From contig JAHFTG010000039.1 of assembly GCA_023269455.1 (NCBI GenBank), positions 1 to 12,311 of the forward strand: a stretch of DNA of 12,311 bases, given 5' to 3'. The DNA is from Opitutaceae bacterium (lineage in GTDB: Bacteria; Verrucomicrobiota; Verrucomicrobiia; Opitutales; Opitutaceae). How positions within the stretch are numbered: the stretch's first letter is position 1; each line of letters begins with the position of its first letter. Positions 5,346-11,995 of the stretch are shown here, piece after piece. Position numbers and translations under genes: made by a program. Below the pieces are notes generated by a model that had not been told where the DNA came from, made no database searches, and saw only the letters and a program-made list of their open reading frames with translations.

Positions 5346-7748
5346 ATGGCGTCGTCTGAAGAATCCCCAGTGTCCCCGGATACGTTTTCCTTGAGCGGAG
5401 CGGGCCCGCAGTATGCGGAATGGCTGAGGCGTGGCGTCGATGAACACGCCATCGTCGCGGTGACGGATACGAAGGGTGTCATCACTTACGTCAACGATCG
5501 CTTTTGCCAGCTCTCCGGCTACGCGCGCGAAGAGCTCGTCGGCCAGACGCACCGGATCATCAACTCGCATACGCATCCGCCGGGGTTTTTTGCGGAGATG
5601 TGGGGCACGATCAGCGGTGGCAACGTATGGCACGGCACGATCTGCAATCGTGCGAAGAACGGGGAACTTTACTGGGTCGAGAGCACGCTGGTGCCTCTGT
5701 CGGCAGCGGACGGGCAACGACTCGGCTACCTCGCGCTGCGCACAGATGTCACCCAGCTTAAGTTTGCCGAGGAGGCCACCGCGCGGCTCGCCCACGACTA
5801 TGCGGAGCAGGCCGCCCAACTGCGCGACGCCCGCAGCCAGTTGCAGATTTTCTTTGATGAAGGTCCGCTCGGCTTGAGCTGGCGGGAGATGGAAGCGGAC
5901 GGACGGCCGGGGGCCAACTACGTCAACCAGCGTTTTTGCGAGATCATCGGGCTTTCCACACAGGAGGCGCTCGACATCGACAATGTCCGGCGTGTCACGC
6001 ATCCCGAGGACTGGGACCGGCAGCAAGAGCTCTCCCGCGAACTTTACTCGGGCAAAGGCGACCGTTACACGATCGAGAAGCGCTACATTCACAAGGATGG
6101 GCGCGTCGTCTGGGCCGAGCTTACGGTGGTGGTGGTGCGCGACGAGGACTCCGGCCACATCACGCATCATTTCGCGATGCTGGAGGATGTGACCGCGCGT
6201 CACGCCGCCGAGCAGGAGCTGAAACGCAGCGAGTCGCGCTGGCGCACCTATGTGCAGACGGCGAGCGAGATCCTCTACGCGATCACGCCGGAGGGCCGGT
6301 TCAAATTTGTATCCGATGCGTGGACATCCAAGCTTGGCCACCAGATCACCGACGTCATCGGCCATGCCTACACCGAATTCGTTCATCCCGAAGATCTGCC
6401 CAACTACATCGCATTCGTGAGCGAGACGCTCGAAAAGGGCACGAACGCGGGCCTCATCGAGTATCGCGTGCGGCATCAGGACGGCCGCTGGATCTGGCAT
6501 GCTTCCACCGGCTCCGCTTATACGGACCGCGACGGTCGCCGCGCCTATTTCGGGGTGGGGCGCGACATCAGCATCCGCCGCAAGGCGCAGGACGAGCTCA
6601 AGGCCTCGCTGGCCAAGCGCGAGGAGCTGGAGCAGATCATCAACCGCTCGCCTTCCGTCGTCGTGCTGTGGAAATCCGAGGCGAACCAATGGCCCGTCGA
6701 ATTCGTTTCGCAGAGCATCAGCCAGTTTGGCTACCAGCCCGAGGATTTCACCAGCCGGCGGCTCAGTTTTCGCGGCATCACGCATCCGGACGACCGCGAG
6801 CGCGTGGGCACCGAGGTCGATGCCCACGCCGTCACCGGCCATCACGAATACAACCAGGAATACCGTATCGTGTGCGCCGACGGCTCCGTCCGCTGGGTGG
6901 ATGACCACACCGTCGTCCGCTTTGATGCCGATGGCCGCGTGACGCACCATGAGGGCCTCATCACGGACATCACCGTCCGCAAAGACGCCGAGAACCGCGA
7001 ACGCGACCTGCGCGAACGCGACCTGCGCCTCGCCGGCGAGGTGCAGCATCACCTGCGGCCGCATGTTTTCCCCGACATCGGCGAAGTCGAGATCGAGGCG
7101 CTTTCGCAGCCTTCGACGTACCTCGGCGGAGATTATTACGACGTGCTCGCGGTCGATGGGCACCGCTGGGGTTTTGTCATCGCGGACGTGGCCGGGAAAG
7201 GCCCGGCCGCCGCGCTGATGATGGCGGCGTGCCGCGCCACGTTGCGGCTTTGCGCGGCGGGCGAGCCGAGTGCCGCCGTCGTGGTGAAGCGCGTCAACCG
7301 TGCGCTTCACGGCGACATGCCGCGCGGCATGTTCATCTCCCTTTTTTACGGAATCCTCGATCTGGATACCAATCGCTTCAACTACGTCCGCGCGGGGCAC
7401 GAGCCGGCGCTCCTGCTGCGGGCGGAAGGCGGCGAGCCGGAGCTGCTGTCGGCGGGCGGGCTTGCGCTCGGGTTTGATGCGGGCCCGGTTTTTGACGCCG
7501 TGCTTGAAGAGGGAACCGTTGACCTTCGGGCGGGTGACTTGCTCGCGCTTTACACCGACGGCATCACCGAGGCGGCCAACGCCGCCGGCGACGAGTTCGG
7601 GCGCGACCGCTTCGCCCAGGCGCTCGCCCGCCATGATCAGACGTCGCTCGCCAAGATGGTGGACAAGCTCGACCGCTACCTGCGGCAGTTCTCCGCCCTC
7701 GCGCAGCGCAACGACGACCGCACGCTGCTGCTCGTGCGCCCGCGCTGA
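5346..7748 (+). CDS. Four-PAS sensor with SpoIIE-type PP2C serine phosphatase output
   Basis: This cytoplasmic sensor phosphatase of 800 residues has no membrane segment. The PAS domains span about 30-145, 165-288, 292-415 and 428-548. PAS1 resembles the flavin-binding PAS of Aer and NifL: ITYVN50, SGYAREELVGQ, then MWGTI, W95-x-G, N101-R and KNGELYWV (104-111). PAS2-4 are PAS_3-like, with THPED/HPEDL and a K/D-x-D-G-R-W pattern. The SpoIIE/RsbU phosphatase domain (about 560-798) keeps the metal-site motifs GGDYYD (594-599), DVAGKG (614-619), AGHEP (683-687), YTDG (736-739) and NDDRT (789-793), so it is probably active. Such enzymes dephosphorylate anti-sigma-factor antagonists (STAS proteins) in partner-switching pathways; no such partner is in the window. 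The linker helix before the phosphatase carries an exact 15-base duplication. An NADH dehydrogenase gene follows after 72 bases. Confidence 0.92.
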   Translation: MASSEESPVSPDTFSLSGAGPQYAEWLRRGVDEHAIVAVTDTKGVITYVNDRFCQLSGYAREELVGQTHRIINSHTHPPGFFAEMWGTISGGNVWHGTICNRAKNGELYWVESTLVPLSAADGQRLGYLALRTDVTQLKFAEEATARLAHDYAEQAAQLRDARSQLQIFFDEGPLGLSWREMEADGRPGANYVNQRFCEIIGLSTQEALDIDNVRRVTHPEDWDRQQELSRELYSGKGDRYTIEKRYIHKDGRVVWAELTVVVVRDEDSGHITHHFAMLEDVTARHAAEQELKRSESRWRTYVQTASEILYAITPEGRFKFVSDAWTSKLGHQITDVIGHAYTEFVHPEDLPNYIAFVSETLEKGTNAGLIEYRVRHQDGRWIWHASTGSAYTDRDGRRAYFGVGRDISIRRKAQDELKASLAKREELEQIINRSPSVVVLWKSEANQWPVEFVSQSISQFGYQPEDFTSRRLSFRGITHPDDRERVGTEVDAHAVTGHHEYNQEYRIVCADGSVRWVDDHTVVRFDADGRVTHHEGLITDITVRKDAENRERDLRERDLRLAGEVQHHLRPHVFPDIGEVEIEALSQPSTYLGGDYYDVLAVDGHRWGFVIADVAGKGPAAALMMAACRATLRLCAAGEPSAAVVVKRVNRALHGDMPRGMFISLFYGILDLDTNRFNYVRAGHEPALLLRAEGGEPELLSAGGLALGFDAGPVFDAVLEEGTVDLRAGDLLALYTDGITEAANAAGDEFGRDRFAQALARHDQTSLAKMVDKLDRYLRQFSALAQRNDDRTLLLVRPR
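6996..7025 (+). repeat. Exact 15-base tandem duplication in the PAS4-phosphatase linker
   Basis: Bases 6996-7010 and 7011-7025 are identical copies of CGCGAACGCGACCTG. They code for RERDL twice (551-555 and 556-560), in the signalling helix joining the last PAS domain to the phosphatase. Identity at DNA level, including third positions, suggests a recent slippage or duplication event. Five added residues would rotate a coiled coil out of its heptad phase. Confidence 0.9.
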
Positions 7749-7785
7749 GCGGAGGCGGGGAGCGGACGGATTTCCGAGCTTTGCG

Positions 7786-7804
7786 TTCGCGCAGGACGCG
7801 CGAA
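7786..7804. repeat. GC-rich hairpin between phosphatase and NADH dehydrogenase genes
   Basis: TTCGCGC (7786-7792) pairs perfectly with GCGCGAA (7798-7804) around the loop AGGAC, in the 72-base gap. No U-run follows, so it is not a standard intrinsic terminator. It could be a transcript-stabilising or attenuating hairpin, or a copy of a dispersed palindromic element. It sits 16 bases before the next ATG, which could affect translation initiation. Confidence 0.5.
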
Positions 7805-7820
7805 GCGTTTCAGTCGTGGC

Positions 7821-9389
7821 ATGCATTACGATGTCGTGATCGCGGGTGGCGGTTTTGCGGGCGCCTATTGTGCGAAGATACTGGGCAAGGCGCTCGGTCG
7901 CGCGGGCGAGAAACGCGTGGCGCTCATCTCCGAGAGGAACGTCCTCGTGTTCCAGCCGATGCTGGCGGAGGTCGCCGGCTCGTCGCTTGCGCCGACGGAC
8001 GTGGTCAATCCGCTCCGCCAGTTCTGCCGTCACGTGGACGTGCTCCAAGGCAACATCCAGCATATCGACTGGGCCAAAAAAACCCTCGTGCTTGATGGAG
8101 GTCGTTTCACCCGCGACCACCAGGTGAGCTTTGACCAGCTCGTGCTCACGATGGGCAGCGTGACGGATCTCAGCCGCGTGCCCGGCATGGCGGAATTCGG
8201 CTGGCCGATGAAAACCGTGGCCGATGCGCTGCGCCTGCGTGCCGCGATCATCAACCGGCTCGAAGAGGCCAACCTCATCGAAGATCCCGTCGTGCGCGCG
8301 CGCCTGCTCACGATCGTCGTGGTGGGCGGCGGTTACACCGGCGTGGAAACGGCGGGTCAACTCCTCGACTTCGTGCAGGGCTCGCTGCGTTACTACGCCA
8401 ATCTCCGCACCACGCCGCTGCGCGTGGTGCTGGTGCATGGACACGACCATCTCCTTGCGGAAATCGGGCCGGAGCTTGGCGATCATGCGCAACGCGTGCT
8501 CGAAAAGCGCGGCATGGAGATGCGCCTCAACACCCGGGTCGCCGAGGTCACGGCGGGTAAAGTGGTGTTTGCCGACGGGCAATTTATAGAGGCGCACACG
8601 ATCGTCTCGACGATCGGAAACGCGCCGCATCCCGTGCTGCTCGATCTGTGCAAGCAAATCGGCCTCGAAACCGACAAGGGCCGCGTGCCCACGGATTCTG
8701 CGTTGCGCGTCGTCGGGCACCCCGGCTTGTGGGCGGCGGGCGATTGCGCGGCGGTGCCGTGGAATGATCGCGGCACGATCAAGCCCGCGCCGCCGACCGC
8801 GCAGCTCGCGCTCAGGCAGGGCAACCAGCTCGGGCGCAACCTGGCGCTGACGTTGAACGGGAAGGAGCCGCAACCGTTCACCTATCGCTACCTCGGGCAG
8901 TTGGCCACCATCGGCGAACGCGAGGCGGTCGCGGAGGTGCTGGGTTTCCGTTTCAGCGGACTGTTCGCGTGGTTCATGTGGCGCACGATTTACCTGTCGA
9001 AACTGCCTGGCGTGGCGCGCAAACTCCGGGTGATGATCGATTGGGCATTCGAGCTGATTTTTCCGCGCGATCTCAGCCTCGTGCTGCCGCCGCCCGAGGA
9101 CATTTTGCGTTCCATCCACATCGGCGCGGGGGAAACGCTTTTTCAGCGGGGCAAGGTGTGCCGGGCGTTTTTCTATCTCAAACGCGGGCGGCTCACGCTC
9201 ACGGCTCCGGACGCCGCGCCGCGCGAACTCACGGCGGGCGCGGTCATCGATCAGGCGGAACTCGATGCGGGCGGCTGCTGGCGGTGCGACGCGGTGGCGG
9301 CGGAAGGCACCGATCTCGTGGTGATCCGCGGGCGCGCGTTGCAATTGTTGAAAACCGAGCTGCAACTCGTCGCGCGGCACGCGGGCTGA
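7821..9389 (+). CDS. ndh: Type II NADH:quinone oxidoreductase (NDH-2) with C-terminal cyclic-nucleotide-binding-like domain
   Basis: This flavoprotein of 522 residues should move electrons from NADH to quinone without pumping protons, at the inner face of the membrane. The FAD site is at the N-terminus (GGGFAG, 9-14) with an Asp/Glu-type strand end near SERN. The NAD(H) site is GGGYTGVETAGQL (169-181). The second FAD motif is AAGDCA (305-310), followed by PPTAQLALRQGNQLGRNL (324-341), an NDH-2 hallmark. Residues 375-415 (GFRFSGLFAWFMWRTIYL and FPRDLS) match the amphipathic membrane-anchoring C-terminus of the family, where most members end. About 100 further residues (428-515) resemble the beta-roll of a Crp-type domain: IHIGAGETLFQRG, FFYLKRGRLTL, then RCDAVAAEGTDLVVI. 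The usual F-G-E of the phosphate-binding cassette is replaced by V-I-D-Q, though an Arg (488) is kept. It lies between the PAS phosphatase and the YjjP-like gene. Confidence 0.9.
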   Translation: MHYDVVIAGGGFAGAYCAKILGKALGRAGEKRVALISERNVLVFQPMLAEVAGSSLAPTDVVNPLRQFCRHVDVLQGNIQHIDWAKKTLVLDGGRFTRDHQVSFDQLVLTMGSVTDLSRVPGMAEFGWPMKTVADALRLRAAIINRLEEANLIEDPVVRARLLTIVVVGGGYTGVETAGQLLDFVQGSLRYYANLRTTPLRVVLVHGHDHLLAEIGPELGDHAQRVLEKRGMEMRLNTRVAEVTAGKVVFADGQFIEAHTIVSTIGNAPHPVLLDLCKQIGLETDKGRVPTDSALRVVGHPGLWAAGDCAAVPWNDRGTIKPAPPTAQLALRQGNQLGRNLALTLNGKEPQPFTYRYLGQLATIGEREAVAEVLGFRFSGLFAWFMWRTIYLSKLPGVARKLRVMIDWAFELIFPRDLSLVLPPPEDILRSIHIGAGETLFQRGKVCRAFFYLKRGRLTLTAPDAAPRELTAGAVIDQAELDAGGCWRCDAVAAEGTDLVVIRGRALQLLKTELQLVARHAG

Positions 9390-9422
9390 ACGGCGTCCGG
9401 GCATGAGCAGACGAAAAATATT

Positions 9423-10229
9423 ATGAACACAGACCACGGGCATCGGCGCGAGGAGGACCAGGGCGCGATCACGCGGCTGTGCGCGCAGACCGGGGTGATG
9501 TTGTTGCAGCACGGGGCGGAGAGTGCGCTGGTGGAATCCGTGGCGCGGCGACTCGGGCTTGCGCTGGGCATGGACTCCGTCGAGGTCGCGCTCATGGCCA
9601 ACGGCATCACCGTGACCACGCTTTACGGGGGCCGGGACTGCACGACCGTCCGCCGCAATGTGGATCGCGGCATCAACATGCACGTCGTCACGGAAGTGCA
9701 GCGCACGATGTTGCTGGCGGAGGAAAAGAAACTGGATCTGGCGGGCGTGGCGCGGTGTCTCGATGAGATCAGCCCGTTGCGTTATCCGCGCTGGCTGGTG
9801 TCGGTGATGGTGGGGCTTTCGTGCGCAGCCTTTGCGCGGCTGGGGCTGCTGGCGCGGGGCGGTGAAGCGGATCTCGGCACGTTTGCGCTCACCTTTGTTG
9901 CGAGCGGCGTGGCGATGCAGGTGCGGCAGTGGCTGGCTCATCTGCATTTTAATCCGCTGGTGAATTTTGCGGCGGCGGCGTTTGTCGCGACGTCGATCGC
10001 GGCGCAAGGCGTGATCCATCACTGGGTGGACAGCCCGAAGATCGCCATGTCGGCGTGCGTGCTTCTTTTCGTGCCGGGATTCCCGCTTATCAACACGGTG
10101 TCTGACATGGTCAAAGGCTACATCAACATGGGCATCTCTCGCGGCGTGATGGCGGTGTTGCTGCTGCTGGCGTGCTGCGGCGGCATCGTGCTCGCGATGA
10201 CGGCATGGAACGCGTGGACATGGCTATGA
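9423..10229 (+). CDS. yjjP: YjjP/ThrE-type exporter, large subunit (PF06738)
   Basis: This membrane protein of 268 residues is close in length to E. coli YjjP (256). The soluble N-terminal region (1-122) has the family pattern: a helix with GVMLLQHGAESALVE (24-38), ALMANGITVTTL (56-67), and a second helix. About five membrane helices follow (124-142, 151-170, 180-198, 207-225, 238-260). The signature PGFPLINTVSDMVKGYINMG (218-237) ends in ISR. In the fused form, ThrE of Corynebacterium exports threonine and serine; in E. coli the split YjjP/YjjB pair exports succinate. Either substrate class is possible here. The stop codon overlaps the start of the next gene in ATGA, which implies translational coupling and complex formation. 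It lies 33 bases after the NADH dehydrogenase, so the three genes are probably cotranscribed. No Shine-Dalgarno site is obvious. Confidence 0.88.
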   Translation: MNTDHGHRREEDQGAITRLCAQTGVMLLQHGAESALVESVARRLGLALGMDSVEVALMANGITVTTLYGGRDCTTVRRNVDRGINMHVVTEVQRTMLLAEEKKLDLAGVARCLDEISPLRYPRWLVSVMVGLSCAAFARLGLLARGGEADLGTFALTFVASGVAMQVRQWLAHLHFNPLVNFAAAAFVATSIAAQGVIHHWVDSPKIAMSACVLLFVPGFPLINTVSDMVKGYINMGISRGVMAVLLLLACCGGIVLAMTAWNAWTWL

Positions 10230-10693
10230 ACACCCTTCTCATACTCTTGCAGGACTTCGGGCTCGCGGCGGTGCCGGCGGTGGGCTTTGCGATGATTTTC
10301 AACGTGCCGAGACCGGCGCTAAAGTATTGTGCGGTGGCCGGAGCCATCGGGCATGCGTTGCGTTTCAGCCTGTATAAGATCGGGCCGTTGCCCATCGAGT
10401 GGGCCACGTTGATCGCGGCGTGCGTGGTGAGCATGATCGGCATTCACTGGGCGCAAAAATGGCGGGCACACCCGAAGGTTTTCACGGTGGCCGCGATGAT
10501 TCCGATGATCCCGGGCGTTTATGCGTTTACGGCGCTGCTGGCGCTGGTGGAGATCGAACGCACGGGGTTCACGCCGGAGCTGCTCAAGACGGCGACGGAC
10601 AACGGACTCAAGGCGATGTTCATCGTCGCCGCGCTGGCGGTGGGCCTGGCATTGCCCGGGCTGCTCTTCTACCGGCGCAGGCCGGTGGTGTAG
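10226..10693 (+). CDS. yjjB: YjjB/ThrE_2-type exporter, small subunit (PF12821)
   Basis: This membrane protein of 155 residues (E. coli YjjB is 157) has four to five hydrophobic segments: LLILLQDFGLAAVPAVGFAM, a segment near the GAIGHALR motif, TLIAACVVSMIGIHWAQKW, the PMIPGVYAF segment, and a last helix before FYRRRPVV. The motif M-I-P-x-x-P-G-V is a hallmark of the ThrE_2 family. I chose the ATG at 10226 because it overlaps the yjjP stop as ATGA and begins directly with the first membrane helix. An upstream in-frame ATG at 10172 would add a basic, atypical N-terminus inside the yjjP reading frame. With YjjP it should form one transporter for a small organic acid or amino acid. Confidence 0.88.
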   Translation: MNTLLILLQDFGLAAVPAVGFAMIFNVPRPALKYCAVAGAIGHALRFSLYKIGPLPIEWATLIAACVVSMIGIHWAQKWRAHPKVFTVAAMIPMIPGVYAFTALLALVEIERTGFTPELLKTATDNGLKAMFIVAALAVGLALPGLLFYRRRPVV

Positions 10694-10742
10694 GCTGTCT
10701 CGCAGGAAGCGGGACGGCGGCAAAGGAGCGCTCGCGTCGGAT

Positions 10743-10750
10743 GAGGGAGG
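10743..10750 (+). promoter_or_regulatory. Shine-Dalgarno site of the YkgJ-like gene
   Basis: GAGGGAGG is followed by seven bases and then the ATG at 10758. It is the only strong Shine-Dalgarno match I see before any start in the window, and it decides the start of this gene. Confidence 0.75.
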
Positions 10751-10757
10751 CGACAGC

Positions 10758-11138
10758 ATGAGGGGCGTGCTTGTTGGCGGGATGGAAATCGCAACGGGCG
10801 CGACTTTGAACACACCGACCGATTGTCTTCGTTGCGGAGTCTGTTGTTTTTCCCGGCTCGACACCTACGTGCGCGTGAGTGGCGCTGATTGGGAGCGGTT
10901 GGGATCCGTGGCGGAGCGGGTTGCGCATTTTATCGGGAATCGCGCTTATATGCGCATGGTGGCGGGGCACTGCGCGGCGCTGGCGCGGCGGCGCACGCCG
11001 GAGGGTGCGGAGGAGTTTTTCTGCACGGTGTATGCGGAGCGTCCGCAGGTGTGTCGCGATCTTGCGCGGGGTTCGCCGGAGTGCGAAGGCGAGCGGGCGT
11101 CGAAGGCGGAGCGGGTGCGGCTGGCGGGCGGAGCTTGA
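10758..11138 (+). CDS. YkgJ-family cysteine-cluster protein (putative Zn/Fe-S binding)
   Basis: This soluble protein of 126 residues matches the YkgJ family (PF03692). The N-terminal cluster is C23-x2-C26-G-x-C29-C30. It is followed by C72, C89, C99 and C109 in the arrangement C-T-V-Y-x-x-R-P-x-x-C-R (89-100), as expected for this family. The eight cysteines probably hold a metal, either zinc or an iron-sulfur cluster; family members are annotated both ways and the precise activity is unknown. The start is fixed by the strong Shine-Dalgarno site, though the open frame continues upstream with an arginine-rich sequence that I regard as out-of-frame reading of yjjB. It follows yjjB after 64 bases and precedes a DUF3592-like membrane protein after 32 bases on the same strand. 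Confidence 0.85.
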   Translation: MRGVLVGGMEIATGATLNTPTDCLRCGVCCFSRLDTYVRVSGADWERLGSVAERVAHFIGNRAYMRMVAGHCAALARRRTPEGAEEFFCTVYAERPQVCRDLARGSPECEGERASKAERVRLAGGA

Positions 11139-11170
11139 AACCGGCGCGCGCGGGCGATGGGATTTCACCC

Positions 11171-11980
11171 ATGAACGAAACGCCTCTTTCGGCCGATGAG
11201 GAGTTGGTGAGGTTTTTGGCGGCGCCGGTGCCGAGGGTGGTTACGGCTGGTTTGAGGAACGCGGCAAGAAAGGACAATTCGACCGTGCAAGGAGTCGTCA
11301 CCGGGTTGTTCATCATGTTGTTTGGAGCGTTCTTCGTGGCGTTTTTTTTTCCGTGGAAAATGGGAAATGAATGGAGGCTGGCGATGAGTGGTCCGCTAAA
11401 AACTGCGGGGGAAATTGTTTCGGTCGAAACAACGCGAACGAAAATCAACGGGCAGTCAGTCGTGTCCTATGAATTCAAATTTCAACCAGCGCGGGGTCCG
11501 GTGGCATGGGGTGAATGTTTTACGACGGGGCGTCGCTGGGTAACGGGCAATAAAGTGGTGGTCCGGTATGCGCCGGATAATCCGTCGCTGGCGTGTCCGG
11601 TGGGTGCGCGGTTGAGCGAGAGCGGATGGGTGGGAGTGATTTCAAGCGTGTTTCCCCTGATGGGGGCGGGGCTGATTTTTCGGGTGGTTTGGGTATGGCG
11701 GCGCAATCTATGGATTTTACGAAACGGCACGCTTGGGGATTTTCGCGTGACAGGGATCGACCCGACGGCAGTGAAAATCAACAAGCAGCAGCAATTTAAG
11801 GTGACGTTGCAGCGGCTCGATCAGGCGGATGCGGAGCCGCACGAGGTGCGTTGGTATAAACCGGCGTTGCTGGCGTTTGCGCGGGAGCGTCAGCATAACG
11901 GGCAGGCGATCTTCGGGCTGTTTGACCCGACGAAGCCGAAGAAGGTCTTGCTGCCGGAGGCGTGGTCGGCGCGCGGTTGA
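11171..11980 (+). CDS. DUF3592-like membrane protein, function unknown
   Basis: This protein of 269 residues has a membrane helix at about 40-62 and a second at about 154-176. Between them is a beta-rich domain with the pattern A-G-E-I-V-S-V-E-T (79-87), SYEFKFQP (99-106), G-N-K-V-V-V-R-Y-x-P-x-N-P (126-138), typical of DUF3592. After the second helix, residues 180-269 form a further soluble region (FRVTGIDPTAVKI, FKVTLQRL, AIFGLFDPTKPKKVLLPE) that looks like a partial repeat of the same fold. No enzyme motif is visible. I chose the ATG at 11171 because the upstream extension of the frame (from 10889) overlaps the YkgJ-like gene in another frame and is Gly/Ala-rich. A run of nine T (11342-11350) codes for Phe-Phe-Phe at the end of the first helix. 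The gene is 15 bases from the convergent DUF4202 gene. Confidence 0.75.
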   Translation: MNETPLSADEELVRFLAAPVPRVVTAGLRNAARKDNSTVQGVVTGLFIMLFGAFFVAFFFPWKMGNEWRLAMSGPLKTAGEIVSVETTRTKINGQSVVSYEFKFQPARGPVAWGECFTTGRRWVTGNKVVVRYAPDNPSLACPVGARLSESGWVGVISSVFPLMGAGLIFRVVWVWRRNLWILRNGTLGDFRVTGIDPTAVKINKQQQFKVTLQRLDQADAEPHEVRWYKPALLAFARERQHNGQAIFGLFDPTKPKKVLLPEAWSARG

Positions 11981-11995
11981 GGCGCGTCGTTTCGA

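Noticed and set aside
5936..6904. A 322-codon open frame inside the phosphatase gene
   Set aside because: It is a second-frame reading through PAS domains. The product is Arg/His-rich and the main frame has conserved PAS motifs throughout.
5238..10022. A 1594-codon open frame on the minus strand across three genes
   Set aside because: It lies antisense, codon-aligned, to the phosphatase, NDH-2 and YjjP genes, which all share one frame. Its stops would require sense codons TTA, CTA or TCA, which are rare in this GC-rich coding. The product is Arg/His/Ala-rich with no recognisable domain, whereas the sense genes have clear motifs.
10319..11168. Two overlapping minus-strand open frames opposite yjjB and the YkgJ-like gene
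   Set aside because: They are low-complexity, Arg/Pro-rich antisense readings. The sense frames match YjjB and the YkgJ cysteine pattern.
10889..11170. Longer start for the DUF3592-like protein
   Set aside because: The extension is Gly/Ala-rich out-of-frame reading of the YkgJ-like gene. The ATG at 11171 follows that gene's stop.
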